A stretch of 64,000 bases of DNA from JABCZH01 sp963803775 (GTDB lineage Bacteria; Acidobacteriota; Terriglobia; Terriglobales; Acidobacteriaceae). This document shows positions 22,942 to 31,746 of the stretch, one piece after another; the stretch's first letter is position 1, and every line of letters begins with the position of its first letter. Under the pieces are notes generated by a model. It had not been told where the DNA came from, did not search any database, and worked only from the letters and a program-made list of their open reading frames with translations. A program made the position numbers and the translations under genes. The stretch is from NCBI GenBank assembly GCA_963803775.1, contig CAWDNS010000002.1:372001-436000 (forward strand). Direction: 5' to 3'.

Positions 22942-24339
22942 CTAGTGGTGCGCGCCGCCAGAGTGTTCGCCGCTGGAATGGCTAACGGCGGCGGCCTGCC
23001 CAATACCGGCGCGGCCTCCTCCAATGCCCTCTCTTGGGCCTTCGTATCCGCTATTCAACCAAGCCGACAAGCCTGTAGGGCCAGTATGCAGAGTTGTTGT
23101 GGCGAAGCCTTTTTGTTGGGCCGTGTGGGACAAGTCACGCAGGTTCATAACGCTTCCGCGCGGGATTCCCAACCCGGCGGAATTGTTGGGGATCTGCACA
23201 TGATTCACCGACTTCCCTCGTTGAGTCGTGAGAGGGCCATGGTTTACGGCCTGCAAGTGTAGGCCCGGCGTTGTGGGAGCTTGCGGACGGAGGAAGCCTA
23301 CCGGAGCGTTCGCGACGATTGGCAAGGTGTTGTAACCCATCCACGAACCACCCGGCTGCCACACCCACCCGTAGCCGGGAAGGAAACTCCAGGAACCGTA
23401 GTGATACGGCGTCCACCCCCAAGGGTAGCCAGACACCCAGCCGTAACCAAATCCTGGATTGAAGGCCCACGCGCCGTCCATAAATGGATCCCAGCCCGCG
23501 CCTGCGAAATAAGGTTGCCAAACATTTCCGTAGCCGGGTGCATTAAAAAAACTACCGTAGTAATTAAGATCACTGGTGCCATACGGATAGGGGGAATAGC
23601 TCGCGTAGGACTTGCTGCTGTATTCCTGTTGGTATAGGGTCTGTTGCTTATCCCACGAATCGTAGGGCTCGTCCTCGATCTCCGCAGCAAGTTGGTGGCT
23701 GTTATCGATCAAGTTGAAGCTTGCTGTCTTACCTTTACCAACTTCCACGGTCCCGGGCTGCGCGGCGATCTGCACTGCTCCTTTGAAGACGGCGACGTCG
23801 GCATCAGTATCCCCCATCTCGATACGGAGATGAGCAGTCTGAGTGATGGCGATGGTTTCGCGCGCAAAAGTGAGTGTGAACTCGCTGTCCTTAGCGCCGA
23901 GAAAGTTGACGTATGCAATGCCTTCCTGAAGATGAAATGTTGAAACCTTGGTGCCTGAGTCGCGCAGGGAAAGCTGAGGAATTTCGAGGACAGAATTGGG
24001 GGTAAGGCGCAGGCTGCTTCCGTCTTCCAACTCCAGGGCCGCTCGGCCGTCTTTTCCAGTCTGGATTTTCATGCCCTGGGTGATGGGCAAATTAAGGAAT
24101 GCTTTCTCGTAGCCTTGTCCGGTATTGCGGTCGATACGAACATCGCCCTGCGCGTCGCCCAGCCGAACTATGCGGGCTTGGGAATCAGCGAAGGTTAAGG
24201 CAGCGGACAGACAGCCTACGGCGATCACGAACAGCACTCTAGAAACCAGCCTGAGCCCACCCACGAGACACCCCCGACGGAGGAACTTCTTAACGTGATT
24301 AGAACACAGCATTAAGCCCCGGGTTGTCAAAAATTGCAT
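22942..24339 (-). CDS. FecR-domain surface protein with aromatic DUF6600-like tail
   Basis: 465 residues. After a signal/anchor region near residues 30-52 (LFVIAVGCLSAALTFA), a FecR-like beta domain spans about 55-210 (ARIVRLGDAQGDVRID, GRAALELEDGSSLRLTPNSVLEI, VAVFKGAVQIAAQPGTVEVG). Then comes a Tyr/Trp/Gly-rich repeat region of DUF6600 type (WDPFMDGAWAFNPGFGYGW, YPWGWTPYHYGSWSFLPGYGW). The end is a Gly/His-rich tail (SGEHSGGAHH). It is likely exported and held at the cell surface. The start is uncertain: ATGs at 24339 and 24312 are both possible, the latter closer to the export signal. Confidence 0.75.
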   Translation of the reverse strand: MQFLTTRGLMLCSNHVKKFLRRGCLVGGLRLVSRVLFVIAVGCLSAALTFADSQARIVRLGDAQGDVRIDRNTGQGYEKAFLNLPITQGMKIQTGKDGRAALELEDGSSLRLTPNSVLEIPQLSLRDSGTKVSTFHLQEGIAYVNFLGAKDSEFTLTFARETIAITQTAHLRIEMGDTDADVAVFKGAVQIAAQPGTVEVGKGKTASFNLIDNSHQLAAEIEDEPYDSWDKQQTLYQQEYSSKSYASYSPYPYGTSDLNYYGSFFNAPGYGNVWQPYFAGAGWDPFMDGAWAFNPGFGYGWVSGYPWGWTPYHYGSWSFLPGYGWVWQPGGSWMGYNTLPIVANAPVGFLRPQAPTTPGLHLQAVNHGPLTTQRGKSVNHVQIPNNSAGLGIPRGSVMNLRDLSHTAQQKGFATTTLHTGPTGLSAWLNSGYEGPREGIGGGRAGIGQAAAVSHSSGEHSGGAHH

Positions 24340-24369
24340 GGCTCGGGCTTGCCTAGGGGCGGAGGCGGC

Positions 24370-25074
24370 TTACTTGCTGTTAGTCCCGGCGCGCTGCAAA
24401 AGGCGCATGGCACGTGCCCGGACGGGGTTGATGACCGAGGGGTCGTCCGCAATCTTTTGCAGCACAGGGACAGCGGCGGCCAGGTCTGGGCCGACATCGC
24501 GCAGCGTCGTGGTGTCTTCCATGCGCTTGATTTCTTCGTCCAGCGCCAGCTTTTGGTAGCGGTATTCGTAATCCAGCCGGCGTCCGAACTCCACCGCAGA
24601 AGACAGGTTTTGAAAAAGTGTCGTAAGCTCCTGCACCGCGGGAATCAAGGAGTAGTTGTAATTTGCCATATTGCTCTTGTCGCCGTCGTGATAGACAAGG
24701 GTCTTGTCGCCGGTGGAAGCAATGTTCTTCTTCTTGGAATCGATGGTGCCCTGGAAATAACGGGCGGCTTTCGCCAGATCGAAAATGCGCGTTGTGGTTG
24801 CTGCTGAGAGGGTAAAGACGGTCCCAGCCGCTGCTTCTCCATTTGACACCGCGTCGGAGTCGGAGTCCTGGGCAGTGTTTAGCTTGCCATCGGAGGTGTA
24901 GGAAGCTTGGCCGGTGGAGGTCACGGTCAAGCTATAGTGCGCTGGGTTGGATCCAGGGAAATCGCAGCTAAAAGAGACTGTGGCGATGGATTGCTGAGCT
25001 TGACCCACGCCGGACAGGAACGCTGCAATGCATGCAAAGCCGAACAGGAGTGAGACGCGCGGAGACAAAGACAT
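24370..25074 (-). CDS. Secreted protein of unknown function
   Basis: 234 residues with a signal peptide (MSLSPRVSLLFGFACIAAFLSGVGQA-QQ). The N-terminal half is beta-rich (VSFSCDFPGSNPAHYSLTVTSTGQASYTS). The C-terminal half is helical (LTTLFQNLSSAVEFGRRLDYEYRYQKLALDEE-type spacing). A Thr/Asp segment AATTTRIFDLAKAARYF lies between them. I do not recognise a family. It sits 30 bases upstream of the FecR-domain gene on the same strand and 40 bases past ruvC, with a strong terminator in between isolating it from ruvC. Confidence 0.68.
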   Translation of the reverse strand: MSLSPRVSLLFGFACIAAFLSGVGQAQQSIATVSFSCDFPGSNPAHYSLTVTSTGQASYTSDGKLNTAQDSDSDAVSNGEAAAGTVFTLSAATTTRIFDLAKAARYFQGTIDSKKKNIASTGDKTLVYHDGDKSNMANYNYSLIPAVQELTTLFQNLSSAVEFGRRLDYEYRYQKLALDEEIKRMEDTTTLRDVGPDLAAAVPVLQKIADDPSVINPVRARAMRLLQRAGTNSK

Positions 25075-25090
25075 ACCCGAGGATTATGTC

Positions 25091-25128
25091 AAAAAAAAGC
25101 GCTGCGGGGTTGCATCACATCGCAGCAC
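25091..25128 (-). terminator. Rho-independent terminator overlapping the end of ruvC
   Basis: On the minus strand, GTGCTGCG pairs with CGCAGCGC (one G-T wobble) around a 14-base loop, followed by a run of eight T. The left arm lies inside the last four codons of ruvC, so the stop codon falls in the loop. It separates ruvC from the secreted-protein gene at 24370. Confidence 0.82.
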
Positions 25129-25615
25129 GTTGGCTGCGCATGGTTGCCGCGGTGTGGAGATGACAAATGGCGATGGCCAAGGCATCGGCCGCGTCCGGAG
25201 GTTCGGGAAGCTCGGGCAGCTTGAGCAGTTGTTGCACCATGTGCTGCACCTGGTGCTTGTCCGCCCGTCCGTAGCCGACCACGGCGGACTTGACGCTGAG
25301 CGGGGCATATTCGGCCACCGTGAGGCCGGCCGATGATGCCGCCAGCATGGCCACACCGCGTACTTGTCCGAGCTTAAAAGCGGACTTGACGTTCACCGCA
25401 TAGAAAACGTCTTCGATGGCGACTTCATCGGGCTGATGGTCGGAGATGATGAGGCTCAAGCGGGTGAAGATAGTAGCGAGTTTCGCAGGCAGCGGCTCGC
25501 GAGCTGGAAGTTTAATGGCGCCACAGGTGAGGCAGAGCAAATCGCCGGAAAGGCTGAGCTCGATCACACCGTATCCGGTGTATTGGGTTCCGCAGTCGAT
25601 GCCGAGCACGCGCAT
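25115..25615 (-). CDS. ruvC: Holliday junction endodeoxyribonuclease RuvC
   Basis: 166 residues, normal for RuvC. The four acidic residues of the RNase H fold are present: Asp in LGIDCGTQYTGYG (residue 7), Glu in VAIEDVFYAVN, and Asp/Asp in PPDAADALAIAICH near residues 139-146. It cuts four-way junctions bound by RuvAB. ruvA and ruvB are not adjacent. The last codons overlap the arm of a terminator. It lies about 110 bases downstream of the cstA-ybdD pair on the same strand. Confidence 0.95.
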   Translation of the reverse strand: MRVLGIDCGTQYTGYGVIELSLSGDLLCLTCGAIKLPAREPLPAKLATIFTRLSLIISDHQPDEVAIEDVFYAVNVKSAFKLGQVRGVAMLAASSAGLTVAEYAPLSVKSAVVGYGRADKHQVQHMVQQLLKLPELPEPPDAADALAIAICHLHTAATMRSQRAAM

Positions 25616-25728
25616 GGCGAGCAGTTTAACGCTTCCCGGGTTCAGCAGCTAGCTGTTAAGTGAGGTGACAGTCCGATTTCAGCAGGTTCCGGGATTCGGC
25701 AGAGGCTCTTGGCGCAGAGAAACCCGGC

Positions 25729-25914
25729 CTAGCAGCAACGCGGTCGCCGCGCCTTGGCTGCGGCGTGTTCCCTTGCAAACTTCGCGTAGGCTTCGGGAGA
25801 AGACGCCATGCGATGCTGACGCAGGAATCGTATGTAAGCAGATTCGTCAAAGATTTCCCGCAGGCAGGAGACGAACAGTGCGGCGCTCCGGGCTAGCCAG
25901 GCGATTGGGTTCAT
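25729..25914 (-). CDS. ybdD: YbdD/YjiX (DUF466) small protein
   Basis: 61 residues. The ATG at 25914 overlaps the cstA stop (ATGA). The sequence FDESAYIRFLRQHRMASSPEAYAKFAREH matches the YbdD/YjiX family, whose pattern is YxxYLxHM...P..S..EFxR. In enterobacteria it follows cstA or yjiY and is needed for peptide or pyruvate uptake by those transporters. The conserved gene order supports the same partnership here. The end is basic with a Cys-Cys pair (RRPRCC). Confidence 0.85.
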   Translation of the reverse strand: MNPIAWLARSAALFVSCLREIFDESAYIRFLRQHRMASSPEAYAKFAREHAAAKARRPRCC

Positions 25915-27953
25915 CCCTGCTCCTCGGCGAATCTGGTCATCACAAACGGCACTTCGTTGACTTTCGCCTGCTTGTTCCCCGAGATCACGCGAATCCACAG
26001 CCATCCCGACTCCAGCAGGATCAGCGTAACCAGCAAAACCAGGACTCCTGTAACCGCAGCATCCAGGCGGACATTGAAGATCAGGCGGGAGACTTCGTGA
26101 CTCGGAACTCCGGCGGCTAACTGGCGCGCGTGGGCAAGGAATCCGATGCGCGGGTTGGGATCAAACATCTTCTGCCACGACGCGGTAAAAGTTACGGCAA
26201 CCAGCCAGGCCAGGGGCGCGAGCGTGACCGGCGCGAAGCGGGCCTTATGGGTTTTCACGACAATCGTGGTCGCCACGCACAAAGCCACAGTTGCCAGCAG
26301 TTGATTGCAGATTCCAAACAATGGCCATAGGGAGTTGATTCCTCCCAACGGGTCTTTGACTCCCTGCCAGAGAAAATATCCCCAGGATCCCACGATGAGC
26401 GCGCTGGTCCCGAGAATTGAGGGATACCAACTGGTGCGGCCCAGCGGCTTCCACAGGTGACCAAGTGCATCCTGCACCATAAAGCGACCTACGCGAGTTC
26501 CGGCATCGAGCACCGTGAGGATAAATAGAGCTTCAAACATAATGGCGAAGTGATACCAGATCGCCATTACCGCATGGCCGCCCAGACTGTTGGAGAAAAT
26601 CTGGGCCATGCCGACCGCGAATGCGGGAGCGCCGCCGGTACGATTAAAAAGCGTCTGCTCACCGACAGCCTGGGCCAGTGCGTGCATGCCATCGGCGGTG
26701 ACCGGAAATCCCCAACCGCTAATGGTAGCCGCGGCAGCATCGGCACTCTTGCCCACAATCCCCGCTGGACTGTTGATGGCGAAATACGTTCCCGGCTGCA
26801 AAACACAAGCCGCAATGGTCGCCATAATAGCGACGAGCGACTCGGCCATCATCGCTCCATAGCCCACCATACGAGTCTCTGTTTCGCGGCAGATGAGTTT
26901 GGGCGTGGTGCCACTTGAGATCAGAGAATGGAATCCGCTGATAGCTCCGCAAGCGATGGTGATGAAGGCAAAAGGAAACACTTTGCCGGAAAAGACTGGA
27001 CCGGTTCCATCCACAAACCGCGTTAGGGGAGGCATGCGCAAGGTGGGATGCCAGACAATGATTCCGATAGCCAGCAATCCGATAGTTCCCAGCTTCACGA
27101 AGGTGCTCAGGTAATCCCGTGGCGCGAGTAGCAGCCAAACTGGCAAGGCCGAGGCCGCGTAACCGTAGACGATGATCACTATTGCAAGTGTGGAAGCGGT
27201 GAACGTGAACCACGGTGCCACGGTTGCGTTCTGCGAGATCCACTGGCCGGCAAGAATTGCCAGGATCACCAGAACAAAGCCGAGCATGGAACTCTCCAGC
27301 ACTTTGCCGGGCCGCAGACGGCGCACGTAAAACCCCATGAGCACCGCGATGGGGATGGTCATGGCTATGGTGAACACACCCCACGGACTCGACTTAAGGG
27401 CGTTCACAACGATCAATGCGCCCGCGCCGAGCAGAATTACGATGATGCTCAACACCGCGACGTAGGCCACGAAGCCACCTACCCATCCTATTTCTTCACG
27501 CGCCATCTCGGTCAACGATTTTCCATCGCGGCGAACCGAGAACAGCAGGATCACGAAATCCTGCACACAGCCGCCGAAGACAGCGCCGGCGAGAATCCAG
27601 AGCGTTCCGGGAAGATAACCGAATTGCGCTGCCAGCACTGGGCCGATCAGCGGGCCGGGACCAGCGATGGCGGCGAAGTGATGGCCAAACACGACCCATT
27701 TGTTGGTGGGAACAAAGTCGCGCCCATTGTCCAGGCGCTCGGCGGGAGTGGCGCGCAAAGAGTCCAGGGCCAACACTTTCGCCGAAATAAACTTGCTGTA
27801 GAAGCGATAGCCGAGAGCATAGGTGCAAGCCGCCGCCAGCACCAACCACATGGCGCTAATCTGCTCGCCGCGATGCAGCGCGATGGTAGCCACCGCCAGC
27901 GTACCAAGACACGCCACCATCAACCACGCGACGATGCGGCAGAACTTTGCCAT
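25911..27953 (-). CDS. cstA: Carbon starvation protein A (peptide/pyruvate transporter)
   Basis: 680 residues with about 16 hydrophobic segments. The CstA pattern is full: YALGYRFYSKFISAKVLALD, GRDFVPTNKWVVFGHHFAAIAGPGPLIGPVLAAQFGYLPG-type block near residues 75-115, and SSGTTPKLI near the middle. CstA and its relatives import peptides or pyruvate during carbon limitation. It forms an operon with ybdD by a 4-base overlap. The start is ATG 27953, with a GGGG-rich leader. A divergent membrane glycosyltransferase-like gene starts 117 bases away. Confidence 0.94.
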   Translation of the reverse strand: MAKFCRIVAWLMVACLGTLAVATIALHRGEQISAMWLVLAAACTYALGYRFYSKFISAKVLALDSLRATPAERLDNGRDFVPTNKWVVFGHHFAAIAGPGPLIGPVLAAQFGYLPGTLWILAGAVFGGCVQDFVILLFSVRRDGKSLTEMAREEIGWVGGFVAYVAVLSIIVILLGAGALIVVNALKSSPWGVFTIAMTIPIAVLMGFYVRRLRPGKVLESSMLGFVLVILAILAGQWISQNATVAPWFTFTASTLAIVIIVYGYAASALPVWLLLAPRDYLSTFVKLGTIGLLAIGIIVWHPTLRMPPLTRFVDGTGPVFSGKVFPFAFITIACGAISGFHSLISSGTTPKLICRETETRMVGYGAMMAESLVAIMATIAACVLQPGTYFAINSPAGIVGKSADAAAATISGWGFPVTADGMHALAQAVGEQTLFNRTGGAPAFAVGMAQIFSNSLGGHAVMAIWYHFAIMFEALFILTVLDAGTRVGRFMVQDALGHLWKPLGRTSWYPSILGTSALIVGSWGYFLWQGVKDPLGGINSLWPLFGICNQLLATVALCVATTIVVKTHKARFAPVTLAPLAWLVAVTFTASWQKMFDPNPRIGFLAHARQLAAGVPSHEVSRLIFNVRLDAAVTGVLVLLVTLILLESGWLWIRVISGNKQAKVNEVPFVMTRFAEEQG

Positions 27954-28070
27954 CCGGGGCCGAATTTTAATGTAATCTTGGCTTTCTGCCTAGCCGGGCG
28001 CATTGCCCATGACATCGAGAGCCCATCCCGCGGAGATTGTTCCGGCGCGCCAGCGGGAGACTTGCTAACC

Positions 28071-29795
28071 ATGCCGCGAGTCTACCTGTGGTTGGCGATG
28101 TGGGGAGTTACACTCGTCGAGTTGGTCTTGGTCTTGGCGGTATTTGCTCTCGTATTTCTACGATCAGGGTCGAGACCGGCGTCAGCAGCGTTTCCGGCTG
28201 CCGAGCGCTGGTTCAGCAGGCTTGCTCGAAGAAAAGCGCTTTCAGTCGCAGCAGTTGGCCTGGCGACGCTAGTCCTACGCGTTGCTCTCATCCCGGTGCT
28301 CGGCATTCCTGAGCCTTCGGTGCACGACGAGTTCAGCTACCTGCTCGCCGCAGACACCTTCGTTCACGGACGAATCACCAATCCAACCCACCCCATGTGG
28401 ATCCACTTTGAAAGCTTCCACATCATTCAGCAGCCAACTTATATGTCGAAGTATCCGCCGGCGGAAGGCGTGGTGCTCGCCGTAGGCGAACTCCTGGGAC
28501 ACCCGTGGATCGGTCAATTACTGGTCACTGCAATCATGTGTTCCGCTCTGTGTTGGATGCTGCAAGGATGGGTACCACCAACCTGGGCTCTGCTCGGCGG
28601 CTGTCTCGCAGTTTTGCGGCTGGGAATTCTCAGCTACTGGATGAACGGGTACTGGTGCGCATCGGTGGTTGCCTTGGGAGGCGCACTGGTGCTCGGGGCT
28701 TTGCCCCGCATCCAGCATCACTTGCGCATACGGGACGCACTGCTAATGGCGGTGGGATTGGTCGTGCTCGCGACCAGCCGTCCCTATGAGGGACTGATTT
28801 ACAGTGTTCCGTTTGCGATTGCCTTGTTGGTGTGGCTGGTCGGGCCGCAGCAAGCTCCATTGATGACATCCTTTACGCGTGTGGTGGCGCCGATTGTCCT
28901 GACTCTGGGTTTCGCCGCAGCCGCGACCGGGTACTACAACTATCGTGTGACGGGCAGTCCGCTTCTGATGCCCTATCAAGTGTATGAGGCCACCTATGGA
29001 TATGGGCCGTCATTCCTTTGGCAGAAGCCCGCGTCCGAACCCACCTACCATCACGAAGTGATGCGCAGGTTTTACGAGGCGGATTTCCGCCAGTATGAGG
29101 ACAAGCGGACCCTTGCAGGATTTCTCGACTTCAAAGTAAAGAGCATCAGTATGGCTTGGATGTTTTTCTTTGGCACCGCCTTAAGCATTGGGCTTTTGAG
29201 TCTGCCGTGGCTCATCCATGACCGCCGGATGCGTTTCCCCCTGATCGTGGGTGTGGTTTTTCTGTTGGGCTTGGCGGGTGAAACCTGGTACTTGCCCCAC
29301 TACCTCGCACCTGCCACGGGCCTGGTGTACCTCATTGCCGTGCAGGGTATGCGTCACTTAAGGTGGTGGCGTTGGTACGGACGGCCTGTGGGCGCTCAGT
29401 TGGTGCGCGGCGTTCCGCTGATCTGTGCTGCGCTGGTGCTGGTCCGGATTACAGGTATTGTGTCGCATGCGCCCATTGAGCCGTCGTGGCCACGCGGTGA
29501 TCTGACGCGGGCCGAGATTTTTCATTCTCTGCAAAGCTCTCCCGGAGAACATTTGATTCTGGTGCACTATGACCCCAGCCACGTGCCGGATCGCGAGTGG
29601 GTTTATAACGACGCCGGCATCGATCAGGCCAAGGTGGTATGGGCCCGCGATATGGGCGAGCGGGGAAATCAGGAGTTGTTGCAATACTTCCGGAACCGAA
29701 AGGTCTGGAGGGTGGATCCGGACGAATTGCCAACTCGGCTCGATCCTATCTCGACCCCTTCGTCAGGGCAGGATTCAGGGCGTAGTGGGAAGTGA
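28071..29795 (+). CDS. Polytopic membrane protein, GT-C glycosyltransferase-like
   Basis: 574 residues with about 11-12 membrane segments. An early extracytoplasmic loop carries a diacidic-like HDEFSYLLAADTFVHGRITNP and, further on, HIIQQPTYMSKYPPAEG, as in ArnT/PMT-like GT-C enzymes that use polyprenyl-phosphate sugars. The C-terminal 110 residues form a soluble domain (ITGIVSHAPIEPSWPRGDLT...). The start at 28071 was chosen since the open frame further upstream (to 27624) runs antisense through cstA and is not protein-like. The 3' end overlaps the convergent methyltransferase by 21 bases. A role in glycan or glycolipid assembly fits the neighbours. Confidence 0.72.
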   Translation: MPRVYLWLAMWGVTLVELVLVLAVFALVFLRSGSRPASAAFPAAERWFSRLARRKALSVAAVGLATLVLRVALIPVLGIPEPSVHDEFSYLLAADTFVHGRITNPTHPMWIHFESFHIIQQPTYMSKYPPAEGVVLAVGELLGHPWIGQLLVTAIMCSALCWMLQGWVPPTWALLGGCLAVLRLGILSYWMNGYWCASVVALGGALVLGALPRIQHHLRIRDALLMAVGLVVLATSRPYEGLIYSVPFAIALLVWLVGPQQAPLMTSFTRVVAPIVLTLGFAAAATGYYNYRVTGSPLLMPYQVYEATYGYGPSFLWQKPASEPTYHHEVMRRFYEADFRQYEDKRTLAGFLDFKVKSISMAWMFFFGTALSIGLLSLPWLIHDRRMRFPLIVGVVFLLGLAGETWYLPHYLAPATGLVYLIAVQGMRHLRWWRWYGRPVGAQLVRGVPLICAALVLVRITGIVSHAPIEPSWPRGDLTRAEIFHSLQSSPGEHLILVHYDPSHVPDREWVYNDAGIDQAKVVWARDMGERGNQELLQYFRNRKVWRVDPDELPTRLDPISTPSSGQDSGRSGK

Positions 29796-30413
29796 TGATC
29801 CTTGCTGACGGGCAGCGCGCTGCCAAAGCGCAGCAAAATGCAGATCTGCACCGAAAACGTAATCCGTTGGCCAGGGATACAAATGCAAGTCTCTGAGTTC
29901 GGTCGTGACTTGCACGTTCAGAGCCTGTCGCAGTGCCGCCCACTCTCCGGCAGCGAGATAGTTGTACGAGAGAGACACACCATGGCGCGCGTTGCCTACG
30001 TAGTCCATGAATCGCAGCCGCACGGCGGCACCAGTTCCATGGAGCACATGATCCTTCACGATCAGAAAGCGGCGGGAAACTCGTAAGGCCTCTTGCAACA
30101 GACACAGCGGGTCCCGGGTGTGATGCAAAACGTCAATCAGCATGACTCCATCGAAGCTGAACGCGGGATACGGAAGATTGGTTCCATCAAACAACCTGAC
30201 CGGCAGCCAGGTCTTCTTCCGCATATGGACATCCACGCCCTCGATTTGAAGATCAGTACGCTTCTCGAGCAGCAACTTTGCGAGTCTTCCGTCGCCGCAG
30301 CCGACATCGAGCAAACTGCAACCCGACGGAATCAGCGAGGATAGAATTTCGCTGAGACGGCGAATCCGCCTGCCATGCACATAGGCCTCGTGAACTCGCT
30401 CGAGCACATTCAT
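29775..30413 (-). CDS. Class I SAM-dependent methyltransferase
   Basis: 212 residues from the ATG at 30413, which overlaps the GT2 stop (ATGA). The SAM loop is CSLLDVGCGDGRLAKLL, followed by EGVDVHM (ribose contact), FDGVMLIDVLHHTRDP (motif II region, His-His-Thr) and LLQEALRVSRRFLIVKDH. This is the Methyltransf_11 type. Substrate unknown; context points to a lipid-linked or glycan compound. It is the last gene of the long minus-strand array and ends 21 bases inside the convergent membrane-protein gene. Confidence 0.82.
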   Translation of the reverse strand: MNVLERVHEAYVHGRRIRRLSEILSSLIPSGCSLLDVGCGDGRLAKLLLEKRTDLQIEGVDVHMRKKTWLPVRLFDGTNLPYPAFSFDGVMLIDVLHHTRDPLCLLQEALRVSRRFLIVKDHVLHGTGAAVRLRFMDYVGNARHGVSLSYNYLAAGEWAALRQALNVQVTTELRDLHLYPWPTDYVFGADLHFAALWQRAARQQGSSLPTTP

Positions 30414-31636
30414 TTGCGCGCGATGCCCAAAATACTGAGAAAGAAACTGGAAAGAACGATCTCCACGCCCACGGTGACGGAGACGATGACAGCCGCCACC
30501 AAACGCACTAATACCACCGGGTTCATGGGTCCGAAGCCGGCCCGGTTCCACAGGTAAAAGGAATACACCGCGATGCAGATTCCGGCCGTTAACAGCACCC
30601 CACCCGCCAGCAGTCCTTTCTCGAGATTGAATACGCGGAAAGCGCGTGTCAGGCGCGGATCCTCGGGGAGAAGGCCTTCGGTGATGCCGAACACCTTGGT
30701 GAAGAATGCGAAGATTACAGCCTGAGATCCGGTGAGGATGGCGACCACCGCATACAAGAGAGTGTGAATGTCCAGGACACTATGCCCCACTTTCCTGGGG
30801 CCGGGCAACAGCCATGCTGCGGTCGCAATGCCAACCAGAAGAAGACTGAGGCCGGGATACAAGAACAGCCACCGCGGGCTGTAGAGCAACAAGAAACGCA
30901 GGCCTCTGAAACCATCATGCCAGGTCCGCAGATGTGACCTTCCCGGGCGGCCGTCGGGAGATAGCGTTGTCGGGACCTCGCAAACCGGCATGTTGAAGAG
31001 GGTTGCTTTGACTACCATTTCGCTGGCAAACTCCATTCCAGTTGTGCGCAGGGTCATGTTCTCGTACGCTGCCTTGGTAAAGCCGCGCAACCCACAATAA
31101 AAATCATGGCAATTGGCCCGGAAAAAGAGACGCCCGATTGCCGTCAAGAAGGGATTTCCAAAATATCGATGCAGAGGAGGCATGGCGCCAGGTCGTATGC
31201 CACCCTGGAAACGGTTACCCATGACCAACGCGTAACCGGAGCGGAGTTTATCCAAAAAGAGCGGGATATGGGAAAAGTCATAACTGCCGTCGGCGTCTCC
31301 CATCACAATGTATTTGCCCCGCGCGGCGGCAATACCGCCCATCAGCGCGCTCCCGTAACCCCGGTTCTCGACCAGCACCACCGAAGCGCCCAAAGCCTGT
31401 GCGATGTCGCGGGAATTGTCGTTGCTGCCATTGTCGGCCACAATGATTTCGCCGGAAATGTTGTTTGCTAGAAGAGTCTTGCAGACCTGTTCTATGCAAA
31501 CACCGATGGTAGCGGCTTCGTCCAGACAAGGGAGAACAACGGAAAGCTCGGGCGTCTCCAGCGGCCCCGGGCCGCTAGGCCCAGATGTTATCGGCGACGT
31601 GGACGACATACCCTCTTTTCGGCTTCCAGGTGACAT
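30410..31636 (-). CDS. GT2 glycosyltransferase with C-terminal membrane segments
   Basis: 408 residues. The GT-A domain occupies residues about 30-250: ELSVVLPCLDEAATIGVCIEQV, then EIIVADNGSNDNSRDIAQALGA and the DXD-type VMGDADGSYDF. RFQGGIRPGAMPPLHRYFGN is typical of dolichol-phosphate-mannose/glucose synthases. Four membrane helices follow (from about residue 260). It likely moves a sugar from a nucleotide donor to a polyprenyl-phosphate, feeding GT-C enzymes such as those at 28071 and 31747. An alternative start is the ATG at 31609 (MSSTSP), after AAAAGAGGGT. Confidence 0.85.
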   Translation of the reverse strand: MSPGSRKEGMSSTSPITSGPSGPGPLETPELSVVLPCLDEAATIGVCIEQVCKTLLANNISGEIIVADNGSNDNSRDIAQALGASVVLVENRGYGSALMGGIAAARGKYIVMGDADGSYDFSHIPLFLDKLRSGYALVMGNRFQGGIRPGAMPPLHRYFGNPFLTAIGRLFFRANCHDFYCGLRGFTKAAYENMTLRTTGMEFASEMVVKATLFNMPVCEVPTTLSPDGRPGRSHLRTWHDGFRGLRFLLLYSPRWLFLYPGLSLLLVGIATAAWLLPGPRKVGHSVLDIHTLLYAVVAILTGSQAVIFAFFTKVFGITEGLLPEDPRLTRAFRVFNLEKGLLAGGVLLTAGICIAVYSFYLWNRAGFGPMNPVVLVRLVAAVIVSVTVGVEIVLSSFFLSILGIARK

Positions 31637-31746
31637 CTCTCGGTGCTTCGCACAGATGGCGGTGTTACGCGCCAGTTATATCATGGAGATCGCCGGTCGG
31701 GGGAGATCGCGGTGCGCAAATTACGCAGGAGCATTTAGGTGAAGCT

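Noticed and set aside
27624..28070. In-frame upstream extension of the membrane protein at 28071
   Set aside because: The extension runs antisense through the cstA 5' end and its residues are not protein-like; the ATG at 28071 begins the first membrane helix.
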